Part shown: piece after piece, positions 44,677-54,640 of the stretch
How the letters are laid out: each line of letters starts with the position of its first letter
Position numbering within the stretch: position 1 is the first letter of the stretch
NCBI RefSeq assembly: GCF_029360775.1
Contig: NZ_JARKMZ010000042.1
Coordinates: forward strand, 57,878 to 121,877
Direction of reading: 5' to 3'
DNA: 64,000 nt
Origin: Daejeonella sp. H1SJ63
Lineage (GTDB): Bacteria; Bacteroidota; Bacteroidia; Sphingobacteriales; Sphingobacteriaceae
The notes under the pieces: generated by a model
Database searches by the model: none
The model's input: the letters and a program-made list of their open reading frames with translations, nothing else
Told to the model about the DNA's origin: nothing
Program-made: the position numbers and the translations under genes

Positions 44677-45747
44677 CTAAAATAAATTCAACTGCTTACC
44701 TCCGGTTTGGTTGAAATGATCAAAGTTAAATTCCCGCATTTTTCGGCCATTCATAAACCTCCTGACAGATATTTTAAACAGTTTATGAATGCTTTCAGCT
44801 ACTTTTCCATCTCCTGAAATTCGTTTCCCCCACCGGCTGTCGTTTAGCTTTCCATCATGGCAAGCTGCAATCAGATTCAATACTTTTTCTGCCCTGTCGG
44901 GGAATGATTTAATTAGCCAGTCTGTGAAAATCTCAGCTATTGCCCCATTCAGTCTTACAAGCGTAAAAGCAGCTTCTGATGCGCCTGCATCTGCGGCGGC
45001 CTTGATTACTTCGGGTATCTCATCACTATTCAAACCCGGAATAATGGGTGCAAACATTAGTCTTACCGGAATGTTTTCCCGACTTAATTTTTTAATAAGG
45101 TCTATTCTGCTTTGGCCGGTTACGGTTCTGGGTTCCATTTTTTGTCTCAGGTTTTCATTGAGCGAGTTGAGAGTTACCGATATATGAAGCAAATCAAGGG
45201 CCGCAAGATCTTTCAGAATATCCAGGTCCCTGAGCATTAGATTATTTTTGCTGATTATGCTTACAGGGTGTTTATACTTCAGAAATGTTTCGAGAAGTGA
45301 TCTGGTAATCTTTAGCTTACGCTCTATTGGCTGATAGCAGTCTGTATTACCTGATAGCATGATCACAGATGGAGTATATCCGGGTTTATTCAGATACTTT
45401 TCAAGTAATTGAGGGGCCTCTCTTTTCACAATAATTTTTCTCTCGAAATCGAGGCCGGCACTGAAGCCATAATACTCGTGTGAATTCCTGGCATAGCAAT
45501 AGATGCATCCATGTTCACAGCCCTGATACGGATTTATGGAATGTAAGAAAGGAAGATCCTGGCTTTTGGATATGCTGACAATAGTTTTGGGATGCTCTTC
45601 ATAGATTTGAGTGCTGGCGTTTTCGAGCATTAATTCATCTATCCCTTCGGGATGTTCGGCTACATAATCAGACTTTAAAAACTTATTGTGCGTATTTATC
45701 TGTGCACCTCTCCCTTTAAAGAAATCCTTATTTTGAACATACAGCAT
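44677..45747 (-). CDS. PA0069-family radical SAM protein
   Basis: 356 residues from ATG 45747 (a TTG two codons upstream is also open). The [4Fe-4S]/SAM motif is Cys77-x3-Cys81-x2-Cys84 in PYQGCEHGCIYCYARNSHEYYG. The protein belongs to the spore-photoproduct-lyase-related PA0069/Rv2578c group. Substrate unknown. Single gene, divergent from the small 45949 gene. Confidence 0.87.
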   Translation of the reverse strand: MLYVQNKDFFKGRGAQINTHNKFLKSDYVAEHPEGIDELMLENASTQIYEEHPKTIVSISKSQDLPFLHSINPYQGCEHGCIYCYARNSHEYYGFSAGLDFERKIIVKREAPQLLEKYLNKPGYTPSVIMLSGNTDCYQPIERKLKITRSLLETFLKYKHPVSIISKNNLMLRDLDILKDLAALDLLHISVTLNSLNENLRQKMEPRTVTGQSRIDLIKKLSRENIPVRLMFAPIIPGLNSDEIPEVIKAAADAGASEAAFTLVRLNGAIAEIFTDWLIKSFPDRAEKVLNLIAACHDGKLNDSRWGKRISGDGKVAESIHKLFKISVRRFMNGRKMREFNFDHFNQTGGKQLNLF

Positions 45748-45890
45748 TTTCAAAAATACTAATTTTTTTAGTATTATTTTTTAATGATTTCAGTGCCATT
45801 GATCTTTTTGTTTGAAAGATACAGGTTAAAAATTCATACCGGTTTCAAATTTGTTTTGTATCAAAAGACTACTAATTCGTTATTCTGACG

Positions 45891-45898
45891 TATATTTG
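45891..45898 (+). promoter_or_regulatory. Candidate -7 element for the 45949 gene
   Basis: TATATTTG matches TAnnTTTG exactly, 51 bases before the ATG at 45949. Confidence 0.4.
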
Positions 45899-45948
45899 AT
45901 TAGTTCTATATACTTTGTTGTTTTTTTAATTCGGCAAAATTGAAAATA

Positions 45949-46302
45949 ATGCAAGATGTAAATTCTCACTCCGGAACCTTAGAGCATAAAGATGCTCCGT
46001 TCGATTCGGGTTCTGTCCTTGAAAGGATACGGACTGTAACTGATTCTTTAAAGGGGGAGCTTGATCTTCAGGTAGTTAGTTCTGAAAGAGAGCATCCCGT
46101 AAGCAATGCTATGATCAGTATTGATAGTATAGGGATGACCGCTGTATGCGACCAGTTGGGCAGAGTTTGTTTAAATGCCCTGCCTCCCGGCAGGTATTAT
46201 ATAGATGTTATTTCAGCAGGGTATATTGCCCAATCAGTTTTGGTTAGTATTCAGGGGGCAGGAGCACACAAGCTTCTGGTAAAAATGATCAGTAATATCT
46301 GA
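45949..46302 (+). CDS. Small protein with carboxypeptidase-like regulatory domain
   Basis: 117 residues from ATG 45949 (TTG 45940 is less likely). Residues about 33-115 form a transthyretin-like/carboxypeptidase regulatory fold: GELDLQVVSSEREHPVSNAMISID, LGRVCLNALPPGRYYIDVISAGY. No signal peptide or membrane helix is seen, unusual for this domain, which normally sits at the N-terminus of exported TonB receptors. Function unknown. Confidence 0.7.
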   Translation: MQDVNSHSGTLEHKDAPFDSGSVLERIRTVTDSLKGELDLQVVSSEREHPVSNAMISIDSIGMTAVCDQLGRVCLNALPPGRYYIDVISAGYIAQSVLVSIQGAGAHKLLVKMISNI

Positions 46303-46316
46303 TTAATGATACCTGA

Positions 46317-46348
46317 TGCAGAAAGCGTTTTCCGAATTATTTTCTGCA
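46317..46348. terminator. Weak hairpin between convergent genes
   Basis: Arms TGCAGAAA and TTTCTGCA (8 bp, perfect) with a 16-base loop, lying between the ends of the 45949 gene and the LUD gene. No T run follows, so terminator function is uncertain. Confidence 0.35.
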
Positions 46349-46372
46349 GATGAAATTCACTATCCGTGTTTC

Positions 46373-47008
46373 TTATCCTTCCAGTAAAAAGACATAAAGT
46401 TCCTTAGGGCCATGGGCACCAAGGACAAGGGTTTTTTCAATATCGGCAGTGCGGCTTGGTCCGGTAATGTTTGAAATCATACTTGGCAGATTTTCAGCAT
46501 ATTTTTCTTTTAAAAGCTTAAAGGCGTCTTTTAGATCAAGTACGAGCTGAGAGGTATATGCAATTACAATATGAACATGAGGATATATACTTAATCTTCT
46601 GCCGGCTTCTGTGCCATTAGATACCATTATACTGCCATTTCTGGCAATAAGTGCCTCGCAGGCTGTTATCCCGACATCGGCATTTAAAAAGTCTGTGTCA
46701 GTGCTGTAAAACGGGAATTCATAAGTGCTTAAAAGCTTCTGTAATCCGGGCTCCCAGCAATAGAGTTTACGCCAGCCTTTTTCTTCTGCCAGATGCAGCA
46801 GATTTTCTATCAGCTGAATATCATTCTCGCAAAAAACAAAATTTCCGGATACAGCTGTAAGCTGCTCTGCAAACAGGATATCCAGATGGTCGTTATACTC
46901 TTCGTAGAGCGGAGTATCTTCTAAATTAGGATAAGGATTATCGCGTTTTTCAAGAAGGGCCTTTCGGATCTTCTTCAGCATTTTCTCTTTAGAAGTAGTT
47001 TCTTTCAT
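46373..47008 (-). CDS. LUD domain protein (LutC/YkgG-like)
   Basis: 211 residues. The LUD domain covers most of the chain, with ADVGITACEALIARNGSIMVSN, PHVHIVIAY, and ISNITGPSRTADIEKTLVLGAHGPKELYVFL matching LutC. LutC normally works with LutA and LutB in lactate oxidation, neither of which is here. It lies 75 bases downstream of ftsH in the same direction, so its role may be unrelated to lactate. Confidence 0.85.
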   Translation of the reverse strand: MKETTSKEKMLKKIRKALLEKRDNPYPNLEDTPLYEEYNDHLDILFAEQLTAVSGNFVFCENDIQLIENLLHLAEEKGWRKLYCWEPGLQKLLSTYEFPFYSTDTDFLNADVGITACEALIARNGSIMVSNGTEAGRRLSIYPHVHIVIAYTSQLVLDLKDAFKLLKEKYAENLPSMISNITGPSRTADIEKTLVLGAHGPKELYVFLLEG

Positions 47009-47083
47009 GAACTCCTTGTATTTAAAAAAGGAAAACCAAACATGGTTAAATGCTTAGTTCTCCTTTCTCTGGAATGATATTTT

Positions 47084-49180
47084 TTAGTCCTGTGAAGAGC
47101 GGTTTTCAGCCAGATCGATATTATGATCTACCACACCTTCGTGCTCAACCGGTTCTTTTGGCTGTACTTTTTCATCTTCAGATGGGGTACCATTAACGAA
47201 TTCATCGTAAGTTGTACGGTTATCAAACGGACGTTTACCCAGGATTTCTTCAAGATCAGACTGGAATAAAATTTCCTTTTCAAGAAGCTTTTCAGCCAGC
47301 TTTTCCAATCCCTCGCGCTTATCTGTCAGTAATTGTTTGGTTCGGTTATATGCCTTTTCGATTTGATTGCGCACTTCAATATCAATCATTTCTGAAGTTT
47401 TTTCAGAATAAGGTTTGTTGAACTGGTATTCACCCTGTGTATCATTGAATGAAACATTACCCACCTTGTCATTCATACCGTATATAGTAACCATGGCATA
47501 AGAAAGTTTGGTGATACGTTCAAGATCATTTTGTGCTCCGGTAGAAATTTTACTAAAGACGAGATCTTCTGCTACACGTCCGCCCAGTGTCATACACATT
47601 CCATCAAGCAATTGCTCAGTGGTGTATAAAAATTGCTCTTTTGGCAGATACTGTGCATAACCCAGAGCTGCAACACCCCGCGGAACAATAGATACCTTCA
47701 CCAATGGATCAGCATGTTCAAGAAACCATCCTGCAATAGCATGCCCTGCTTCATGATAAGCAACAATTCGCTTTTCTTCAGGTGATATGATCTTATTCTT
47801 TTTCTCCAGACCGCCAATTACACGATCAACTGCATCCTGAAAATCCTGCATGTCGACTGCTTCTTTGTTACGGCGTGCCGCAATCAATGCAGCCTCATTA
47901 CAAACGTTGGCAATTTCAGCACCCGCAAATCCCGGAGTTTGAGCAGAAAGTTTTTTCGCATCTACGCCTTCAGCGAGCTTCAGTGGTTTAAGGTGAACCT
48001 TAAATATCTGCTCACGGCCAACCAGATCTGGTTTATCAATAGAAATCTGACGGTCAAAACGTCCCGGGCGCAATAATGCTGTATCCAGTACATCAGGTCT
48101 GTTGGTAGCTGCCAGGATGATAATACCTGAATCTGTACCAAAACCGTCCATTTCAACCAGCAGCTGGTTCAATGTATTTTCTCTTTCGTCGTTACCTCCT
48201 ACAATATTGTTTTTTCCTCTGGCACGTCCGATAGCATCAATCTCATCGATAAAGATGATACAAGGAGCTTTATCTTTTGCCTGTTTGAAAAGATCCCGAA
48301 CACGTGATGCACCTACACCAACAAACATTTCAACGAAATCGGATCCTGATAATGAGAAGAACGGAACCTGAGCCTCGCCTGCTACAGCTTTTGCCATAAG
48401 GGTCTTACCTGTTCCGGGTGAACCGATCAACAGAGCGCCTTTAGGAATCTTACCTCCGAGATTGGTGTATTTCTTCGGATTTTTAAGAAAATCAACAATC
48501 TCCATTACTTCCTGTTTCGCTTCTTCAAGTCCGGCAACATCATTAAATGTTATGGTAACCTGCGACTCTTTATCGAACAGTGTGGCTTTCGATTTTCCAA
48601 TATTGAATATCTGGCCGCCACCACCACCGCCTGCTCCGCCACCCATTCTTTTCATGATGAACACCCAGAATCCAACAAGAAGCAGAACCGGTAAAATGAA
48701 TGACATGAACCATCCTGCCCATGGGCTTTCTCTCGATTCAGAAATGATTGGAGTACGCTGGTCGGCAGGCAGGTCTTTCTCTGCTGCCATCACTTTAGAC
48801 TCAAAACTTTCATAAGTTGCTGAGGTAAAGATATATTGAGGCCCTGCCGGAGCAGCATTAAAACTGCTCTTGTTCTTTACATCATCGTATTTTTTCTGGT
48901 CTAAACGATCTTTTTTAATGTAGACATCCACATTATACAGATCTCCGTTTTTATAGGCAACAAGCTTTTCAACATCTCCCGGCTTAAGCATTTCTGTCTC
49001 AAACTTCTGGTAATTGATGGTTTTAGCATTGTTTCCGCTAAAAAGATACTGAACAACAAAAAGACCCAGAATTATGATGGCATATAACCACATAATATTG
49101 AATCTTGGCGGTTTGGGGACAATCTTTTTACCCGGTATTTTTTTTATCGTTTTTTTAGAATCGGATCTATTTTCTTTCAT
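47084..49180 (-). CDS. ftsH: ATP-dependent zinc metalloprotease FtsH
   Basis: 698 residues. Two membrane helices (about 28-48 and 160-180) bound a periplasmic domain. A Gly-rich linker leads into the AAA domain with Walker [10 protein letters not shown], Walker [12 protein letters not shown], and the SRH. The zinc site is HEAGH ([14 protein letters not shown]). FtsH degrades membrane and regulatory proteins. It follows rsfS by 45 bases and precedes the LUD gene, suggesting one transcript. Confidence 0.98.
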   Translation of the reverse strand: MKENRSDSKKTIKKIPGKKIVPKPPRFNIMWLYAIIILGLFVVQYLFSGNNAKTINYQKFETEMLKPGDVEKLVAYKNGDLYNVDVYIKKDRLDQKKYDDVKNKSSFNAAPAGPQYIFTSATYESFESKVMAAEKDLPADQRTPIISESRESPWAGWFMSFILPVLLLVGFWVFIMKRMGGGAGGGGGGQIFNIGKSKATLFDKESQVTITFNDVAGLEEAKQEVMEIVDFLKNPKKYTNLGGKIPKGALLIGSPGTGKTLMAKAVAGEAQVPFFSLSGSDFVEMFVGVGASRVRDLFKQAKDKAPCIIFIDEIDAIGRARGKNNIVGGNDERENTLNQLLVEMDGFGTDSGIIILAATNRPDVLDTALLRPGRFDRQISIDKPDLVGREQIFKVHLKPLKLAEGVDAKKLSAQTPGFAGAEIANVCNEAALIAARRNKEAVDMQDFQDAVDRVIGGLEKKNKIISPEEKRIVAYHEAGHAIAGWFLEHADPLVKVSIVPRGVAALGYAQYLPKEQFLYTTEQLLDGMCMTLGGRVAEDLVFSKISTGAQNDLERITKLSYAMVTIYGMNDKVGNVSFNDTQGEYQFNKPYSEKTSEMIDIEVRNQIEKAYNRTKQLLTDKREGLEKLAEKLLEKEILFQSDLEEILGKRPFDNRTTYDEFVNGTPSEDEKVQPKEPVEHEGVVDHNIDLAENRSSQD

Positions 49181-49225
49181 TTTTTTAGCAATATCTATGT
49201 ATAACGTAATGAAGCCTCTTATGGT

Positions 49226-49600
49226 TTATGCACTTTGAAAAGATTGCATCTCAGCATCACCCCAAAGGTCTTCAATTCCGTAGAATTCCCGTTTGTCGGT
49301 TTTGAAAATATGAACTACAACATCTACATAATCAATAATAATCCATTCGGCCTGTTGTAGTCCCTCTTTTCTCCAGGGTTCAATTTTTAATGCTTTAAAA
49401 ACTTCTTCTTCAACACTCTGGGCGATAGCTTTAATCTGGGTGGATGACTCGGCATGGCAGATAACAAAATAATCAGCAACCGAGCTATGTATATTTCTTA
49501 GATCCAGTCGTACAATTTCATTTCCTTTCTTCTCCTGAATTCCGTGTATAATGAGTTCTGAGATGGATGTTGATTCCCGGACATTTTTATTTTTTACCAT
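49226..49600 (-). CDS. rsfS: Ribosomal silencing factor RsfS
   Basis: 124 residues, normal length. Nucleotidyltransferase-like fold with LDLRNIHSSVADYFVICHAESSTQIKAIA and EWIIIDYVDVVVHIF, the signature of Iojap/RsfS, which binds L14 and blocks subunit joining. First gene of the minus-strand rsfS-ftsH-LUD group, divergent from birA with a 43-base spacer. Confidence 0.95.
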   Translation of the reverse strand: MVKNKNVRESTSISELIIHGIQEKKGNEIVRLDLRNIHSSVADYFVICHAESSTQIKAIAQSVEEEVFKALKIEPWRKEGLQQAEWIIIDYVDVVVHIFKTDKREFYGIEDLWGDAEMQSFQSA

Positions 49601-49643
49601 TAAAAAAAATTAGTTTTGATAAATTAAATAAAGCAAATCTTAA

Positions 49644-50414
49644 TTGCAAAATAATACTTTTTCAGGACTATTCGTCGGTCAAAATCTAATTAGACTAAAA
49701 GAGGTAGACTCAACAAATACCTTTCTTAGGGATGCTTTGTCAAAATCTACGCCATTTTTGGATGGTACTGTTATATTGGCAGAGAAGCAATTTGCCGGCA
49801 GAGGCCAGTCGGGCAATTCATGGCAAAGTGAAGAAGGAAAAAACCTTACTTTCAGTATACTTCTGAATCCTTCTTTTTTACAGGTTGAACAGCAATTTGA
49901 GCTTAATAAAGCCATCAGTTTGGCTTTAAACGATGTTTTATATAAGTATTTTAATGGAAAGGCGCACATTAAATGGCCTAATGATCTTTATATTGACAAT
50001 AAAAAAATCGGTGGAATGCTGATTGAGAATATTATTCAGGGTAGTCGGATCAAACATGCCATAGTTGGCATTGGCCTTAATGTAAATCAGAGTCAATTTC
50101 CTGACAATCTGAAAAATATTAGTTCTTTCAAACAAGAATTACATCAGGATTATGACTTAATGGGAATATTAAGCGAAATTTGCAACTCTGTTGAAGCAAG
50201 GTATTTACAATTGAGAGCAGGAGCGTTTGAAAAGCTTGACAAAGAGTATTTGCAAAAGCTTTATTTGATGCATCAATGGTCTCTTTTCAAATTTGATGGC
50301 CGTATAGAGAGTGGGAAAATTCTCGGGGTAAGCGCTATCGGACAATTATTACTGGAAACCACAGAAGGTCAAAAAAAGTTTAATAACAAGGAAATTGAGT
50401 TTATTAATCAATAG
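49644..50414 (+). CDS. birA: Biotin--[acetyl-CoA-carboxylase] ligase
   Basis: 256 residues, starting at TTG 49644: no ATG lies before the substrate-binding segment. There is no N-terminal DNA-binding domain, so it is a class I ligase without repressor role. Biotin-binding motifs GRGQSGNSW and KWPNDLYIDNKKIGGMLIE are intact. Four bases separate it from dsbD. Confidence 0.94.
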   Translation: MQNNTFSGLFVGQNLIRLKEVDSTNTFLRDALSKSTPFLDGTVILAEKQFAGRGQSGNSWQSEEGKNLTFSILLNPSFLQVEQQFELNKAISLALNDVLYKYFNGKAHIKWPNDLYIDNKKIGGMLIENIIQGSRIKHAIVGIGLNVNQSQFPDNLKNISSFKQELHQDYDLMGILSEICNSVEARYLQLRAGAFEKLDKEYLQKLYLMHQWSLFKFDGRIESGKILGVSAIGQLLLETTEGQKKFNNKEIEFINQ

Positions 50415-50417
50415 GAT

Positions 50418-52466
50418 ATGAAAAGATTTTTAGGAGTTATACTTCTGTTTATTGGTCTTGGGGCACAGGCGCAATTTACTGATCCTAAGGCCAAAATGTT
50501 TGATCCGGTAAAATGGAGCTTTTCATCCGAGAAGCTGAATGATAAGGAATCAAATCTGGTCATTACAGCCAAAATTGATAAGGGGTGGCATTTGTATTCG
50601 CAGTTTATTGAAGATGGGGGGCCAATTCCAACCTCATTTAAGTTCCAGCCCTCAGCCGACTACAAACTTATAGGTAAGGTTAGCGAAAGCCCTAAGGCAG
50701 TAACAGCTTTCGACAAGAATTTCAATATGGAAATTGCCTGGCATCAGGATCAGGTAGTTTTTAAACAGCGTGTAAGTTTAAACGTGCCAAAGACAAAGGT
50801 TAAAGGTGTACTCGAATTTATGGTTTGTGATGATCAGCGCTGCTTACCTCCTGCAGAGCTTGAATTCGGGATTGATCTGGCAGCTGCTTCTGCTATGGCC
50901 GGCACTGCAGGCTCCAAGGCAGCAACTGATAGTTCTCAGCTCGCTGCCCTTCCGGCAGATACGGCCTCAGCCAATGTCGAAAGCATGAGCCCAGCAGTAG
51001 CTGTAGTTCCTCAAAATGATGCATCAGGATCACTTTGGGCAATTTTTATAGCCGGATTTATCGGCGGACTTGCGGCATTTTTCATGCCTTGTATTTATCC
51101 GATGATTCCGATGACCGTTTCATTTTTTACCAAGCAGAGCGGATCAAGAGCAAAAGGAATTCGCAGTGCAGCTATTTATGGATTATCGATCATAGTAATT
51201 TACGTTGCGCTTGGCTTGCTGATTACGTTGATATTTGGGGCATCAGCATTGAATGAAGCGGCAAGCAGTGCCCTGTTTAATCTGTTGTTTTTTGTTGTTC
51301 TGGTTATTTTTGGAATTTCATTTCTGGGTGCCTTTGAGATCACGCTTCCATCATCACTGGTCAATAAAATGGATGAAAAATCGAATCAAAGCGGTATTAT
51401 GGGATTATTTTTCATGGCATTCACCCTGGCATTGGTTTCTTTTTCGTGTACCGGACCGATTATTGGAACATTACTGGTTGATGCAGTTTCAAAAGGATCT
51501 TATTTAGGTCCGGCAACCGGGATGCTTGGTTTTTCAGCAGCCCTTGCCATTCCGTTTACCTTGTTTGCGGTATTCCCTTCCTGGCTGAAGGAGATGCCAA
51601 AATCCGGAGGCTGGCTGAATACCGTTAAGGTTTCTCTGGGCTTCCTTGAAATTGCGCTTGCATTTAAGTTCTTATCAAATGTTGATCTGGCTTATCATTG
51701 GGGTATCTTGAACAGGGATGTATTCCTGATCATCTGGATCGTGGTGTTTGGATTATGGGCATTATACCTGCTGGGCAAAATTCGTTTATCACACGATTCG
51801 GAGATTAACTTCCTTTCATTGCCAAGATTGTTCTTTTCTATGTTTATTCTTGGTTTTACATTGTATATGATTCCCGGATTATGGGGAGCCCCGCTTAAAG
51901 CGATCAGTGCCTGGCTTCCTCCACAGGTAACACAGGAGTTTGATTTGTATTCGAATGCGGGACCGGCTGCGGTAAAATCTCCGGAGACATCAGGAAAGAA
52001 ATATGCAGGATTGTTCCATGCACCTCATGGTCTGGACGCATTTTATGATTACGAACAGGGACTTGCCTATGCAAAAAGTGTGAATAAGCCCGTTCTGATA
52101 GATTTTACCGGTTGGAGCTGTACCAATTGCCGCAAAATGGAAGCCAGTGTATGGCCTGATAAAGAGGTTTTGCGCAGATTAAAAGAAAATTATGTCTTAA
52201 TATCTTTGTATGTTGATGATAAAACAGAACTTGCAGAAGAAGAGAAATATGTTTCTACTTTCAGCGGTAAAAAAATAAAATCAATCGGACAGAAATGGAG
52301 TGATTTTCAGGCCTCAAAGTTTGGAACAAATTCTCAGCCCTATTATGTAATTGCAGATCATGAGGGTAATGTGCTTGTTCCGCCTCAGGCATTTGACCTG
52401 GACATTCAGAATTATGTGAAGTTTTTGGATAGCGGCAAATCCGCTTTTAATAGTAAAGAAAGATGA
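50418..52466 (+). CDS. dsbD: DsbD-like thiol:disulfide interchange protein
   Basis: 682 residues: signal peptide (to GAQAQ); periplasmic alpha domain with a Cys pair in VCDDQRCLPP; a membrane domain (about 205-500) with eight helices and Cys residues in MPCIYPMIP and SFSCTGPI; then a thioredoxin domain (about 535-675) with WSCTNC. This is the DsbD architecture that passes electrons from cytoplasmic thioredoxin to periplasmic proteins. It overlaps pfkA by 4 bases. Confidence 0.94.
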   Translation: MKRFLGVILLFIGLGAQAQFTDPKAKMFDPVKWSFSSEKLNDKESNLVITAKIDKGWHLYSQFIEDGGPIPTSFKFQPSADYKLIGKVSESPKAVTAFDKNFNMEIAWHQDQVVFKQRVSLNVPKTKVKGVLEFMVCDDQRCLPPAELEFGIDLAAASAMAGTAGSKAATDSSQLAALPADTASANVESMSPAVAVVPQNDASGSLWAIFIAGFIGGLAAFFMPCIYPMIPMTVSFFTKQSGSRAKGIRSAAIYGLSIIVIYVALGLLITLIFGASALNEAASSALFNLLFFVVLVIFGISFLGAFEITLPSSLVNKMDEKSNQSGIMGLFFMAFTLALVSFSCTGPIIGTLLVDAVSKGSYLGPATGMLGFSAALAIPFTLFAVFPSWLKEMPKSGGWLNTVKVSLGFLEIALAFKFLSNVDLAYHWGILNRDVFLIIWIVVFGLWALYLLGKIRLSHDSEINFLSLPRLFFSMFILGFTLYMIPGLWGAPLKAISAWLPPQVTQEFDLYSNAGPAAVKSPETSGKKYAGLFHAPHGLDAFYDYEQGLAYAKSVNKPVLIDFTGWSCTNCRKMEASVWPDKEVLRRLKENYVLISLYVDDKTELAEEEKYVSTFSGKKIKSIGQKWSDFQASKFGTNSQPYYVIADHEGNVLVPPQAFDLDIQNYVKFLDSGKSAFNSKER

Positions 52467-53446
52467 GTAAAGTAAATATTAAAAATATAGGTGTTTTCAC
52501 ATCCGGTGGTGATTCTCCCGGAATGAATGCTGCGATTCGTGCCGTAGTAAGAACCGCATTGTACCATAACCTGAATGTGACCGGAATTTTAAGAGGTTAT
52601 GATGGTATGATCAGTGGTGAGTTTAAATCCATGGACCGTAAATCTGTTGCCAACATCATACAGCGCGGTGGAACTGTGCTGAAAACGGCCAGAAGCGATG
52701 AGTTCCGTACAAAAGAGGGCCGTCAGAAGGCTTATGAGCAATTAAAGAAGCATGATGTAGATGCACTGGTGGCAATCGGTGGTGACGGTACCTTTACCGG
52801 CGCCAAGGTTTTCAGTGAGGAGTTTGATATTCCTGTAATCGGTCTTCCGGGTACAATTGATAACGATCTGATCGGAACTGACTTTACCATTGGTTATGAT
52901 ACTGCAATCAATACGGTAATTGATGCAGTGGATAAAATACGTGATACAGCCGAGTCGCATGACCGTTTGTTTATTGTTGAGGTTATGGGACGCGACTCCG
53001 GACTTATTGCTTTGAGGAGTGGTATTGGCTCGGGTGCTGAGGCTATTCTGATTCCGGAAACGAAAACTGATATCAATGCCCTTCTGTCACGTTTGGAGCA
53101 CAGCCGGAAGGACAAATCATCAAAGATCATTATTGTAGCGGAAGGGGATGATGCAGGCGGAGGTTTTGAGGTGGCTAAGGTTGTTAAAGAAAAGTTTCCG
53201 GCAATTGATACCCGGGTTTCTATCCTCGGACATATTCAAAGAGGTGGTCCTCCTTCCTGCATGGACAGAGTGCTGGCCAGCAGGCTTGGTGTTGCAGCGG
53301 TTGAGTCGCTGATAGAGGGAAAAAGCAGTGAAATGATCGGTATTGTGAACGGAAAAATTCATTTTACCCCTTTCGGTAATGCCATAAAACATAACAAGGA
53401 AGTAAATTCTGAATTGCTGAAGATTGTAGAGATTCTTTCTCTTTAA
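52463..53446 (+). CDS. pfkA: ATP-dependent 6-phosphofructokinase
   Basis: 327 residues, standard for bacterial PfkA. GVFTSGGDSPGMNAAIRAVV is the ATP-binding N-terminus, followed by AIGGDGTF, the catalytic GTIDNDLIGTD (Asp nucleophile region) and VEVMGRDSG. Start ATG overlaps the dsbD stop (ATGA). Confidence 0.97.
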   Translation: MSKVNIKNIGVFTSGGDSPGMNAAIRAVVRTALYHNLNVTGILRGYDGMISGEFKSMDRKSVANIIQRGGTVLKTARSDEFRTKEGRQKAYEQLKKHDVDALVAIGGDGTFTGAKVFSEEFDIPVIGLPGTIDNDLIGTDFTIGYDTAINTVIDAVDKIRDTAESHDRLFIVEVMGRDSGLIALRSGIGSGAEAILIPETKTDINALLSRLEHSRKDKSSKIIIVAEGDDAGGGFEVAKVVKEKFPAIDTRVSILGHIQRGGPPSCMDRVLASRLGVAAVESLIEGKSSEMIGIVNGKIHFTPFGNAIKHNKEVNSELLKIVEILSL

Positions 53447-53507
53447 TCTTAAAATCAAAGTCTGCTTAATCCTCAGTGAAACCGGATTGACATAAAAAGT
53501 TCATATT

Positions 53508-53678
53508 ATGAATTTGGAAAAGAAGGCAGAAACCTGGGTGAGGGGCAATATTGTGCTGAATGGTAAGCCTGAAGGTAATCTTAAGATTCTGGGATTTGCC
53601 AAAGACATTGATGCTGAACTTTACATCCTGATTCGTCAGGATGTGGCCCCCAAAGATACCGGGAGAGCTGTTTATTAA
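53508..53678 (+). CDS. Small 56-residue protein, unrecognised
   Basis: ATG to TAA gives 56 residues ([20 protein letters not shown] ... [10 protein letters not shown]). The composition is that of a folded soluble protein, with no signal peptide or helix anchor. It sits between pfkA and gmhA on the same strand with gaps of 61 and 14 bases, so it could be cotranscribed with gmhA. I do not recognise a family. Confidence 0.55.
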   Translation: MNLEKKAETWVRGNIVLNGKPEGNLKILGFAKDIDAELYILIRQDVAPKDTGRAVY

Positions 53679-53692
53679 TTGGTAAAGCCCTG

Positions 53693-54259
53693 ATGGAAAG
53701 AATAAAACAACATTTTACAGAAGCCAGAGAAATACTTGATCAGTTTATTTCTGATGACAGTAATTTCAGAAACATTGAACAGGCAGGAAATATTCTGGTA
53801 GAGGCCATTCGGGCCGGTGGAAAAGTGATATCCTGCGGTAATGGCGGTTCGATGAGTGATGCCATGCATTTCGCCGAAGAGCTATCCGGCAGGTATCGTA
53901 ATGATCGTCCGGCTTATCCGGCAATTGCAATTTCAGATCCCTCCCACCTCAGTTGTGTGGCTAATGATTATGGTTATGCCTTTGTTTTTTCAAGAATGGT
54001 GGAAGCCATCGGGTCAAAAGGTGATGTGCTTTTTGCCATCAGCACCAGCGGAAATTCTGAAAATGTATTGAATGCGATAGAAGCGGCAAAGAAAAAGGGG
54101 ATGAGGGTAATCGGTTTAAGTGGTAAGGATGGGGGTAAAATGGCCGGATTATGTGATGTAGAAATCCGCGCTCCGAAGTCGGAATATGCCGACAGAGCGC
54201 AGGAAATTCACATTAAGGTCATTCATTCACTGATTGATTTTGTAGAATCCCGGCTATAA
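53693..54259 (+). CDS. gmhA: Phosphoheptose isomerase (sedoheptulose 7-phosphate isomerase)
   Basis: 188 residues with a single SIS domain. [20 protein letters not shown] and [21 protein letters not shown] are the sugar-phosphate binding motifs; [18 protein letters not shown] carries the active-site Glu/His. The enzyme makes D-glycero-D-manno-heptose 7-phosphate for LPS core. No other heptose gene is in the window. Confidence 0.92.
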   Translation: MERIKQHFTEAREILDQFISDDSNFRNIEQAGNILVEAIRAGGKVISCGNGGSMSDAMHFAEELSGRYRNDRPAYPAIAISDPSHLSCVANDYGYAFVFSRMVEAIGSKGDVLFAISTSGNSENVLNAIEAAKKKGMRVIGLSGKDGGKMAGLCDVEIRAPKSEYADRAQEIHIKVIHSLIDFVESRL

Positions 54260-54272
54260 TCCGGGAAGGTAA

Positions 54273-54602
54273 TCAGACCCTGTCTTCAAGTATGACAGCA
54301 GTACCCGAAGCACTAACCATCAGCATACTTCCGTTGCTTCCCAGAGTTTCATAATCAAGGTCAACGGCCAGAATAGCATTAGCTCCGATGCGTAAAGCTT
54401 GTTCCTGCATTTCGCGTAAAGCGATATCCTTTGCTTCACGCAGTCCTTCTTCGTATGAGCCTGAGCGACCGCCAACTATATCACGGATACCGGCAAAGAA
54501 ATCTTTAACAATATTTGCGCCTATAATGGCTTCTCCGGATACGATACCTAAGTATTTAGCTACCTTTTTCCCTTCAATTTCGTTTGTTGTTGTAACTATC
54601 AT
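54273..54602 (-). CDS. YbjQ/UPF0145 family protein
   Basis: 109 residues. The UPF0145 fold shows [28 protein letters not shown] and [30 protein letters not shown]. Soluble, pentamer-forming in known structures, sometimes called heavy-metal-binding; function unsettled. It is separated from the convergent gmhA by 13 bases. Confidence 0.92.
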   Translation of the reverse strand: MIVTTTNEIEGKKVAKYLGIVSGEAIIGANIVKDFFAGIRDIVGGRSGSYEEGLREAKDIALREMQEQALRIGANAILAVDLDYETLGSNGSMLMVSASGTAVILEDRV

Positions 54603-54640
54603 GACTGGTTTTTCTTTTTAGATTGAAAAACCGGAAAATG

